From: SZUA-430 sp964646885
GTDB lineage: Bacteria > Pseudomonadota > Alphaproteobacteria > Micropepsales > Micropepsaceae
Length of the DNA: 10,734 nt
NCBI GenBank assembly: GCA_964646885.1
Contig: CAZYFM010000110.1
Coordinates: forward strand, 1-10,734
Direction of reading: 5' to 3'
Both the position numbers and the translations under genes were made by a program. Below the pieces are notes generated by a model. It made no database searches. It had not been told where the DNA came from and saw nothing but the letters and a program-made list of their open reading frames with translations. Positions 1-6,175 of the stretch are shown piece by piece (positions within the stretch are counted from its first letter, which is position 1; each line of letters opens with the position of its first letter).

Positions 1-73
1 TCGGCAACCACACGATCTCCGGAATGAGTACCCTTGCCGCTTGACAACGTTATGCTTCCGAATGGGGTGTGGC

Positions 74-85
74 AAGGATATCCTT
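74..85. repeat. 12-bp perfect palindrome in the leader of the first operon
   Basis: AAGGATATCCTT reads the same on both strands. It is flanked by GTGG on the left and CCAC on the right, so the dyad extends to about 69-89 with one bulged C at 73. It lies 180 bp upstream of the first gene. It could be a protein-binding site or a small hairpin; no T-run follows, so it is not an intrinsic terminator. Confidence 0.4.
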
Positions 86-130
86 CCACCCGAGCGCCCC
101 TCCAGCGGCGCCCCCTCGGCCTTTGATACC

Positions 131-223
131 GTTCGGAACAGCTACTGTCGGACAGCAATCTGGCGGCAAGTTGCCCCTCGTTGGAATCTGCGATGACAGA
201 TTGTTGAAACGTCGGCACGTGCC
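131..223. promoter_or_regulatory. Cluster of five short inverted repeats upstream of the first gene (putative operator region)
   Basis: Five dyads follow one another: GTTC-G-GAAC (131-139), CTGTC-G-GACAG (145-155), GGCAA-G-TTGCC (165-175), AATCTG-N6-CAGATT (185-202) and GGCACGTGCC (214-223). All arms match perfectly. The centres at 150 and 170 are 20 bp apart, about two helical turns. The last dyad falls between candidate -35 and -10 elements, where a bound repressor would block transcription. The arm sequences differ, so this is not one repeated operator. The regulatory role is inferred from position and density; chance is not excluded for any single dyad. Confidence 0.35.
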
Positions 224-234
224 TCTGGTAAGCT
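204..234 (+). promoter_or_regulatory. Weak candidate sigma70-type promoter for the first operon
   Basis: TTGAAA (204-209) is a good -35 match. TAAGCT (229-234), preceded by TG at 226-227, is a poor extended -10 match. The 19-bp spacer is longer than ideal. It would place the transcript start near 241, a short leader before the ribosome-binding site at 251. No better pair was seen in the first 265 bases. Confidence 0.25.
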
Positions 235-250
235 AAGTCCATTAGTTTAC

Positions 251-256
251 GAGGGA
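251..256 (+). promoter_or_regulatory. Ribosome-binding site of the 123-residue protein gene
   Basis: GAGGGA stands 9 bases before the ATG at 266 and supports that start. Confidence 0.6.
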
Positions 257-265
257 AAATCAGCT

Positions 266-637
266 ATGAGTGACTTGCAGTCAGTCGAGGTTGTCTTCGT
301 TTGCCCTGACCCCAGCGAGGCCGGTACGCTACGCGCCCAGTTGGAGGCGTTAAAGAGCCGAGACGGTGAGCTTTTTGTCGATAGTCTGGAGCTTAACGCA
401 GAGTTGGGTGCATTCAAGTCGACCAAGATCGTTACGTTCGCCTTAGTGTTCAGTAGCGGAGTCACCCAAGGGGTCATCGGCAACGCCATTTTCGCCGCCC
501 TCAATTCGGCCCCGACATCCCAGTGCGTCATCGCAGGCGAGCCCGTTGATAAGTCGACCGCGGCTGACAAGGCGAAGCTCGAGACCAAGGTGCGAGCAAG
601 CGCTCAGCCCCATAGCGGGCGCATCGTCGGCCACTGA
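266..637 (+). CDS. Small alpha/beta protein, tentatively EACC1-like (effector-associated constant component)
   Basis: This is a 123-residue soluble protein with no signal peptide or membrane segment. Its layout is a beta strand at residues 7-13 (VEVVFVC), an amphipathic helix at about 19-31, a second strand at 36-42, an ELGA motif at 46-49, a hydrophobic strand at 54-62, a helix at 69-80 rich in small residues, and a polar tail. EACC1 proteins, the small constant partners of diverse effectors in bacterial conflict systems, share this order: strand, helix, strand, a short Gly-containing E-[LM]-G turn, then a hydrophobic segment and a helix. The similarity is judged by eye and is weak. The start is supported by GAGGGA at 251-256. 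The gene is first in a run with two metallopeptidase genes, 25 bp before the next one. The alternative is a hypothetical protein of unknown function. That it is a real gene is likely; the EACC1 assignment is uncertain. Confidence 0.75.
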   Translation: MSDLQSVEVVFVCPDPSEAGTLRAQLEALKSRDGELFVDSLELNAELGAFKSTKIVTFALVFSSGVTQGVIGNAIFAALNSAPTSQCVIAGEPVDKSTAADKAKLETKVRASAQPHSGRIVGH

Positions 638-662
638 GACCTGGTCGCTGTGAGCGCCGATT

Positions 663-1754
663 ATGGAGGCGGCCAGTGCTGACCACATAGCCACGCTACT
701 GGCGCGTCTCTCAGACGGACTCGCAACTGGCGTCTTGCGCGCTGCGACGACCACGGCGCTTATCGTCACGAGGATGCGCAACAGCGGCGTCAGCCTCGAT
801 GACATGTGCCGACTCTCATCGGTCTTCCTCGACAACCGCAGGCAGAGCATGAAGGGCGTGCTCGGCCCGCGCGCCTATGCGGTGCCGGATGTGGACTTTG
901 TCTTTTTCCCCATCGTCGAGAGCTGCGCTTCTACGTTCATTGACCGAGACAGGACGACTGTCTTCCTCAGCCTGGGGCTAATGGAGGCCCTACGGCTAGC
1001 CATTGCCAGCGCCCAGCTTGAGTCGGCAATCAGACTCATCGAGAAGGACCAAACCATCACCGACGAGTTGAGAGCTAGAGGTCACGGCAAGGCGCTTGAG
1101 CAACTCCGGTTGATGATTCAGTACTTCAACGCGAGCGCTGTGCTTCACTTCAAGGCACCGCGGAGACTGCCAGCAGCGGCCAGTCTTCTCGACTCCGACA
1201 CCCAGCATCGCGTCGATGTCGTCCTCGAAGCGGTGCTGATGTTCGTGCTGCTGCATGAGTTAGGGCATGTCGACTACCGCCGACATTCGAACGGGCCGGA
1301 CCAGTCACCACACCTACTCTGGGAGTTTGCCGTTCCAGAGGACGTGGGCGAGGCCAAACGCGAGGAGTTCTACGCAGATGCCTTTGCGCTGCGCTCGGTC
1401 CCCGAGTCCTTTGCCTTGCCTTTAGTGCACGCAGCGACGTTCTTCTTGCACCTTTACAACTACGTAGACGCAACAGCGGGAGCTGGTCCGACCACCCATC
1501 CTTTGTGCGTCAACCGTATCGCCACGCTCTACGTGCTTGCGAGCGGCAAAGCTGAACCCGACGCCGTAGGCCACGATGCCGTAGGTACCGCGCTGGAAGT
1601 AGGCGCCAAAGTGTGGTCGCAACCGAGAGACCACTTCTCGGTGGACGCACTTCAGCGCTACACCGAGGCCCTGAGTACGGTTGACTGGCAGCCCGCACAA
1701 GAGGCACTCCAACTGCTGGCAGCACAAGCGCACGCCGACAATAAGGCCACGTAG
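663..1754 (+). CDS. Soluble zinc metallopeptidase-like protein, M48-type signature (HELGH)
   Basis: This 363-residue protein has no signal peptide and no clear membrane helix. Residues 198-202 are HELGH, placing the two zinc-binding His and the catalytic Glu199. E235 in EFYAD (235-239) fits the third zinc ligand of the ExxAD type, and THPLCVNR at 278-285 matches the THPxxxxR element found near the C-terminus of M48-like peptidases. The N-terminal 190 residues are mostly helical and unrecognised. All expected catalytic residues are present, so it is predicted active; the substrate is unknown. The ATG at 663 is the first start after an in-frame TGA at 651, though its ribosome-binding site is poor, which may mean translational coupling to the gene 25 bp upstream. 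The following gene encodes a protein with the same signature. ImmA/IrrE-like or Lit-like peptidase families are alternatives. The cytoplasmic location and a role in defence or stress are inferred. Confidence 0.85.
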   Translation: MEAASADHIATLLARLSDGLATGVLRAATTTALIVTRMRNSGVSLDDMCRLSSVFLDNRRQSMKGVLGPRAYAVPDVDFVFFPIVESCASTFIDRDRTTVFLSLGLMEALRLAIASAQLESAIRLIEKDQTITDELRARGHGKALEQLRLMIQYFNASAVLHFKAPRRLPAAASLLDSDTQHRVDVVLEAVLMFVLLHELGHVDYRRHSNGPDQSPHLLWEFAVPEDVGEAKREEFYADAFALRSVPESFALPLVHAATFFLHLYNYVDATAGAGPTTHPLCVNRIATLYVLASGKAEPDAVGHDAVGTALEVGAKVWSQPRDHFSVDALQRYTEALSTVDWQPAQEALQLLAAQAHADNKAT

Positions 1755-2804
1755 ATGTTGGCAGCCGAACCCACCAAACCCGAGCTATCCCGCGAGGGCA
1801 AGCTCTTCGAGGGCCTGCTCAGCACTTCAGCGCGCTCGGCTTTGGCTCGCAGTGGGTTCGTATCGTTCGCGCCGTCAAGTGACGCAGATGTCGAAGGCTA
1901 CGTCCAGCACTTCAGCGCCCTCTGGGCTGACGTCGACGACGGATTCGTCCCCGACCCCAAAGAGGTGCTACGCCAGATGGACCATCGCGAGTCCATGCTG
2001 TACGACCTTTGGGAGCTGGCGCTACGCAACGACTTCGTCAACGACATACCACCGCTCGTGACACAGGCGCCCGTCACTCGCACTGCCAACCCAGTCATCT
2101 TGCGGTCGGCACTCCTGCAGCGACCATTGGTTGTGATGTCCGAGGGATTGTGGAACTTCGTATGCGCCGCCGTCATGGGCATCCTCCACTGGGCAGAGGG
2201 AAGCGGCCCGCGCGAGGCGTTCGGCGTGCAGCTCTTCAAGAACGCCGCCGCCTCCTGGGTAGCAAACGACCCACGTATCGGCCCGAGGGGGATAGACATG
2301 GCCCGCGGCGCGACGCTGGACATGGAGACCGGGGTCTTTGGCGCCGGTCTTGCCGATGCCGTGTTCACGTGGGCGTTCCTCCATGAGATGGGTCACTTTG
2401 CGCTGGGTCACCTTCCCGTGACTCAGCACCTACTCGGGACTGCGCCCGATGGCAAGGGAACGGCTGCGGTCCTGACCTACGACCAGCAGAACGAGCTGGC
2501 TGCCGACGCCTTCGGCTTCGAGCGGTATCTTGGGCTGATGCCCCACTCCGACGAGATTCGAAGGAACCTTTGCTTCGGACCTCAGATTGACCACGCGCCA
2601 ATCGTCGTATTTGAGCTGATGGACCTTGCCTACCGCCAGGAAGGCGCAACAGCCCTCCTCACCTCGGCAACCCACCCGGCGCCACTGGTGCGCGCCGATT
2701 GCCTCCTCGCGCTTGGGGCCGACCGTCTCTCCGAAGAAGGGCGAGAGTGGTACGCGTACTGGGAGGAGAGACTTGCTGCCTTCCAGCGCGAGGTTGGCGC
2801 CTAG
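1755..2804 (+). CDS. Second soluble zinc metallopeptidase-like protein (HEMGH)
   Basis: This 349-residue protein has HEMGH at residues 210-214 followed by FALGH, then NELAAD at 246-251 (Glu247 the likely third zinc ligand) and THPAPLVR at 306-313. The order HExxH, ExxAD, THPxxxxR is the same as in the gene upstream, so the two look like diverged paralogues, although their N-terminal halves show little obvious similarity. No signal peptide is seen; the region around 134-146 is hydrophobic but contains Asn, Cys and His and looks like a buried helix. The ATG directly abuts the preceding stop (TAGATG), and TAAGG at 1742-1746 is a well-spaced ribosome-binding site inside the upstream gene, so the two are co-translated. 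It is predicted to be an active metallopeptidase with unknown substrate. The tandem arrangement suggests partners acting together or on related targets. Confidence 0.85.
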   Translation: MLAAEPTKPELSREGKLFEGLLSTSARSALARSGFVSFAPSSDADVEGYVQHFSALWADVDDGFVPDPKEVLRQMDHRESMLYDLWELALRNDFVNDIPPLVTQAPVTRTANPVILRSALLQRPLVVMSEGLWNFVCAAVMGILHWAEGSGPREAFGVQLFKNAAASWVANDPRIGPRGIDMARGATLDMETGVFGAGLADAVFTWAFLHEMGHFALGHLPVTQHLLGTAPDGKGTAAVLTYDQQNELAADAFGFERYLGLMPHSDEIRRNLCFGPQIDHAPIVVFELMDLAYRQEGATALLTSATHPAPLVRADCLLALGADRLSEEGREWYAYWEERLAAFQREVGA

Positions 2805-2884
2805 CCGTGCGACACCTGCCAACCAAATGGCATCCGGAAGACGACCCCCTGTCGGCGCCCCTGGGGCCTTGGTCCGGGATGTTG

Positions 2885-2903
2885 CGGCGGTGGTTCTCCG
2901 CCG
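2885..2903. repeat. GC-rich hairpin CGGCGG-N7-CCGCCG after the metallopeptidase operon
   Basis: A perfect 6-bp stem with a 7-base loop lies 80 bp after the stop of the second peptidase gene. No U-tract follows, so a standard intrinsic terminator is not supported. It may act as a 3' transcript stabiliser or be incidental. Confidence 0.3.
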
Positions 2904-2938
2904 GAACCGGTTGGAGTCGTTCCTGGCTCGATGTCCGG

Positions 2939-3085
2939 TTAGGCGCCATATTCGCTGCGCAGTAAATGTGCCCATGAGGCCACGTACTTGCCAGGATCGC
3001 CCCATTTGCCGAACAGTAATGCGCCAGTGGGAGTTTCTTTCTTGGATCTGCGACCGGCAACCGGAAGTGCTTTGGAGGTCTTTGT
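2939..3085 (-). pseudogene. Possible minus-strand coding remnant in the 380-bp gap
   Basis: Reading the minus strand, an open frame of 48 codons ends at a TAA (complement of 2939-2941). Its C-terminal half looks protein-like, with FGKWGDPGKYVASW followed by a short helical tail ending EYGA. The frame has no ATG, GTG or TTG start and is closed upstream by a TGA at 3088-3086. An ATG at 3089-3087 in another frame would join it after a single frameshift, giving about 53 residues. I do not recognise the family. The best reading is a decayed or frameshifted short gene, or the 3' end of a longer lost gene. The rest of the 2805-3184 gap holds the hairpin at 2885-2903 and the repeats at 3124-3156, and nothing else I can support. 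Confidence 0.25.
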
Positions 3086-3123
3086 TCATTTTCCGGTCGT
3101 GCGCGCCGCGGATGCTTGCGCGA

Positions 3124-3156
3124 ATGTCCCTGTCATGTACCGGTCATGTGCTGGTG
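3124..3156 (+). promoter_or_regulatory. Three 11-bp tandem repeats, including a Pho-box-like CTGTCAT-N4-CGGTCAT
   Basis: Three units share a start and period: ATGTCCCTGTC (3124-3134), ATGTACCGGTC (3135-3145) and ATGTGCTGGTG (3146-3156). Within them, CTGTCAT (3130-3136), four bases and CGGTCAT (3141-3147) match the PhoB half-site layout (CTGTCAT-N4-CTGTCAT) at 13 of 14 fixed positions. The spacer is not A/T-rich as usual. A CAATAT at 3158-3163 sits about 10 bp downstream, where the -10 of a PhoB-activated promoter would be. That promoter would give a leader of only about 15 bases, which weakens the case. Direct repeats at one helical turn suit an OmpR/PhoB-type regulator of the gene at 3185. 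Confidence 0.3.
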
Positions 3157-3170
3157 GCAATATGAAAAAA

Positions 3171-3176
3171 AGGAGG
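3171..3176 (+). promoter_or_regulatory. Strong ribosome-binding site that fixes the GTG start of the protease-PLD gene
   Basis: AGGAGG is a perfect Shine-Dalgarno core, with 8 bases to the GTG at 3185. It excludes the longer reading from a TTG at 3116, which would add 23 residues upstream that do not look like protein. Confidence 0.85.
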
Positions 3177-3184
3177 GGCTGCTC

Positions 3185-6031
3185 GTGAATATCTCAGAGA
3201 GGGTTATCGCACTCGCGCTAGGTTCCGAATCGCGCTACGATGAACGCGACGCGCTGCGCAAACAGCGGCTCGACGCAGCCGATAGCGGCAACATCCTGGC
3301 TTCGGATGATCCGGAGCGCGTGGCAAAGCGCCTGGCTCACGTCCAGGCGGTCGAGCGGCGCGCTGCGACCGGCGTCGCCTTCACTGAGCGCATGGCGCCG
3401 CTGGCTGATGAGTCGATGGACATCCTCGTGGCGAGGCTCGCGCAGGAGCGGACGATCGGGCGGGATGATCTCGTCGCACCCCATTTTCTCAAGCTCGCGC
3501 TCGCGGCCTCGCGCTGCGTCTGCCGCATTTCCGTGCGGGGCGCAAGCGGCGGTCTCCTCGGCTACGGTACCGGCACCCTCGTCGGACCGGGGATCCTCCT
3601 CACCAACAATCACGTTCTGGAACGTGCCTCGGACGCGGCGCTGAGCGAGGCGACTTTCGGGTTCGAGACCGGCACCACGACTTTCGGCGAGGAGCGCATC
3701 GTGCGCTTCCAGCCGCAGCGACTCTTCGTCACCGACGCGGCGCTCGATTTCACCTTCGTGGCGGTGGCACCCACGGACACGCGCGGGCTGTCGATCGACG
3801 ACCTGGGGTACATCGCGCTCAACCAGGAGGAAGGCAAGGCGATCAACGGCGAGTACGTGAACGTCGTCCAGCACCCTAACGGCGGGCCGAAGATGTTCGC
3901 CTTGCGCGAGAATCGAATCATCGACGTGCTTAGCAATTACCTCCATTACGCCGCTGACACCGCGCCCGGCTCCTCGGGGGCGCCGGTGTTCAACGACCAG
4001 TTCGAGGTGGTCGCGCTGCATCACTCCGGCGTGCCCGCGCGCGATAGTCAGAACCGCGTGCTAAATCGTTCGGGCCAACCGTGGACGAGCGACCAGGGCG
4101 AGGCGCAGGTGCAATGGAAGGCGAACGAGGGCGTGCGCGTCTCGGTGCTTGTCGACCGTGCGAAAACGCTGGCGCGCACGTCGGAGGAGCAGGCGCTGCT
4201 CGCCAAAGCCTTCGACGTGGCGCATTCGGTGCCGCGTCTCGAGACGGCCGTTTCGGTCCCAGTGGTTCGTCCGGAGACAGGGCCGAGCGCGAGCGTGACC
4301 GACAACGTCGCGACCTGGACCATTCCCCTGACGGTCAGCGTGAACCTCGCCAGTCTGCCCGTGGACGGCAGGCGAGCAGGGCCCACGCCAGTTTCGGTAG
4401 TGGTGCCGGTGACGCCCGCGACGCCGCCCGATAACGCACGTGAGCTCATGCGCGCGGTCGAGCATGCCAAGGATGTCTTCAAGAACGTGCAGGGCATGCT
4501 GCGCGTGCGTGCCGGATGGCAGTTCGCCGACGGCTGGATTACCGACAAGCCCGCGATCGTCGTGATTGTGGAGGAGAAGAAAACCACCGCCGCGCTCAGT
4601 GACGCAGGGGAAGTCAAGCTTCCCGGCAGCTTCGACGGCTTCCCGGTCGACGTCCGGCAGGCGAGCGCCGAGGAGCTCTACGAGCTCGAACGCATCGGCA
4701 CCGGCATCGCGTTCGAAGAACGGACTGCGAATCCGACCTACAAGAAGCCGGCCCACCTGTCGCTTCCGCGCGTGAAGGAGCACATGAGAATCAAGGTACA
4801 CGTGAGCCCGGAGCAGGGCTGGCCGGTGCTGAAGGAGTTTCTCGAACGCACCAAGGACCGGCTCACGGTGGCGATGTACGACTTCGGCGCGAAGCACATC
4901 CGCGATGCCATAATAGGTCGTCTTCCGGGGCAGAACGCCAAGATGCAACTCGTGATCCAGTATGGCGCCTCGGTGGGCGACGGCACCAAGGCGAACGATC
5001 TGGACGACGCCGAAATGGTCGCCGATCTGGCCGCGGCGTTGGGGGCCGGCTTCAAGATGCAGTGGGCCAACGTCTCGCAGAAGAACTCGCTGTGGGCCTC
5101 GTCCTATCACATCAAGGTCGCGGTCCGGGATTCGCGCGAATTCTGGCTCTCCAGCGGCAACTGGCAGAGTTCCAATCAGGCGAAGGATGCGCCGCCGGCC
5201 GACCAGGCGGCAGCCAAGGTACTGCTCACCAACTTCAACCGCGAGTGGCACGTGGTGATCGACAACCCGACGCTTGCCAGCATCTTCGAGTCCTACATTC
5301 AGTACGATTTTGACGAGTCGCAGGGCTTCATGCCCGAGGGCCTGGCCGAAGCCTTCGAGGTACTGCCCCCGATTGAGCCAGACGCGGACGAGGCCGCGGC
5401 CGAGATCCGGGTGTTCGATCCGCTCGAGATCGATCGTGTGGTGGACGTACAGCCCATCCTCACACCCGACAACTATGTCGAAAAGGTGCTGCCGTTGATC
5501 GATGGCGCGACGTCCAGGCTCTACTTCCAGAACCAGTACATCAACGAGTCGCTGGACCAGCGCGCTCAGGAGAGCTTTATTCCTCTCGTGCAGGCGATCG
5601 CACGCAAGCAGCAGCAGGGACTGGACGTGCGCATCATTCTGCGCGGTGAAAACGGCGTCGAGGCGCGCCACATCGAGTTTCTTAAGACCCACGGCATCGA
5701 CCTCTCGCGCGTGCGCTGGCGCAACCGCACCCACACCAAGGGAATCATCGTCGATTCCGCCCGAGTGCTGCTCGGCAGCCACAACTGGTCCTTCGACGGA
5801 ACGGTGCTGAACCGCGACGCGAGCCTGCTCTTCTTCGATCCCGAGATCGCAAAGTATCTAGAGAAGATATTCATCTATGATTGGGAAAACTGGACAAAGA
5901 CTAAGGTCTCGATCAAGAAGAAGAAGCCCACGGTGAACGAGATCGCGTCGCTCCAGCAACTTGCCGTCCTGAAGAAGGAGATCGAGAAGGGTGACATCCG
6001 CGTGCGGCGGCTTTTCCGGGCGGACGATTGA
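3185..6031 (+). CDS. Trypsin/V8-like serine protease fused to a phospholipase D-family domain
   Basis: This is a 948-residue protein without a signal peptide. Residues 1-115 form a charged helical leader. Residues 115-285 are a chymotrypsin-fold protease: His143 in TNNHVL, Asp188 in ALDFTFV and Ser264 in GSSGAPVF complete the catalytic triad. VVQHPNGGPK and HHSGVP are typical of the V8-like group that occurs N-terminal to effector domains. Residues about 285-415 are a Pro/Val-rich linker, and 419-510 form a small alpha/beta domain (ADGWITDKPAIVVIV). Residues 534-905 are a PLD-type phosphodiesterase domain with two HKD motifs: His642-Lys644-Asp649 with GNW at 658-660, and His850-Lys852-Asp857 with GSHNW at 864-868. 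The tail (905-948) is Lys-rich and likely coiled coil. Known PLD enzymes cleave phospholipid or nucleic-acid phosphodiester bonds; the substrate here is unknown. The architecture suggests the protease regulates, or is regulated by, the PLD part, as in conflict effectors (inference). No gene is close enough to share its transcript with certainty. Confidence 0.93.
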   Translation: MNISERVIALALGSESRYDERDALRKQRLDAADSGNILASDDPERVAKRLAHVQAVERRAATGVAFTERMAPLADESMDILVARLAQERTIGRDDLVAPHFLKLALAASRCVCRISVRGASGGLLGYGTGTLVGPGILLTNNHVLERASDAALSEATFGFETGTTTFGEERIVRFQPQRLFVTDAALDFTFVAVAPTDTRGLSIDDLGYIALNQEEGKAINGEYVNVVQHPNGGPKMFALRENRIIDVLSNYLHYAADTAPGSSGAPVFNDQFEVVALHHSGVPARDSQNRVLNRSGQPWTSDQGEAQVQWKANEGVRVSVLVDRAKTLARTSEEQALLAKAFDVAHSVPRLETAVSVPVVRPETGPSASVTDNVATWTIPLTVSVNLASLPVDGRRAGPTPVSVVVPVTPATPPDNARELMRAVEHAKDVFKNVQGMLRVRAGWQFADGWITDKPAIVVIVEEKKTTAALSDAGEVKLPGSFDGFPVDVRQASAEELYELERIGTGIAFEERTANPTYKKPAHLSLPRVKEHMRIKVHVSPEQGWPVLKEFLERTKDRLTVAMYDFGAKHIRDAIIGRLPGQNAKMQLVIQYGASVGDGTKANDLDDAEMVADLAAALGAGFKMQWANVSQKNSLWASSYHIKVAVRDSREFWLSSGNWQSSNQAKDAPPADQAAAKVLLTNFNREWHVVIDNPTLASIFESYIQYDFDESQGFMPEGLAEAFEVLPPIEPDADEAAAEIRVFDPLEIDRVVDVQPILTPDNYVEKVLPLIDGATSRLYFQNQYINESLDQRAQESFIPLVQAIARKQQQGLDVRIILRGENGVEARHIEFLKTHGIDLSRVRWRNRTHTKGIIVDSARVLLGSHNWSFDGTVLNRDASLLFFDPEIAKYLEKIFIYDWENWTKTKVSIKKKKPTVNEIASLQQLAVLKKEIEKGDIRVRRLFRADD

Positions 6032-6175
6032 GACACGGTATTGAGCGCGCGAAGTTTGGCAGTGAGTTGGATTCTTCATGTGGGAACTGACATGGCGAAA
6101 GACGCACCGGGCACGCGGGGGATACACTCAAGCAATCCTTCGGGACCGCTACGCGAGAAGCGCGGGGACAGGTAG

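Noticed and set aside
41..56. TTGACA as a -35 element
   Set aside because: No acceptable -10 lies 15-19 bp downstream; TATGCT at 51 is far too close.
2857..2867. GCCCC-T-GGGGC palindrome as a terminator
   Set aside because: The loop would be too small for a full stem and no T-run follows.
2430..3089. 219-codon minus-strand frame over the end of the second peptidase
   Set aside because: Most of it is antisense to a gene with clear motifs, and its composition is low in typical protein pattern. Only the short alternative frame at 2939-3085 looked protein-like.
4061..5782. 573-codon open frame on the minus strand
   Set aside because: It lies antisense to the protease-PLD gene, whose motifs are unmistakable; its Arg/His/Leu-rich composition is typical of an antisense shadow in high-GC DNA.
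6092..6175. 27-codon frame ending in TAG directly before ATG 6176
   Set aside because: It has no ribosome-binding site and a low-information peptide; the TAGATG junction resembles that at 1752-1757 but is probably chance.
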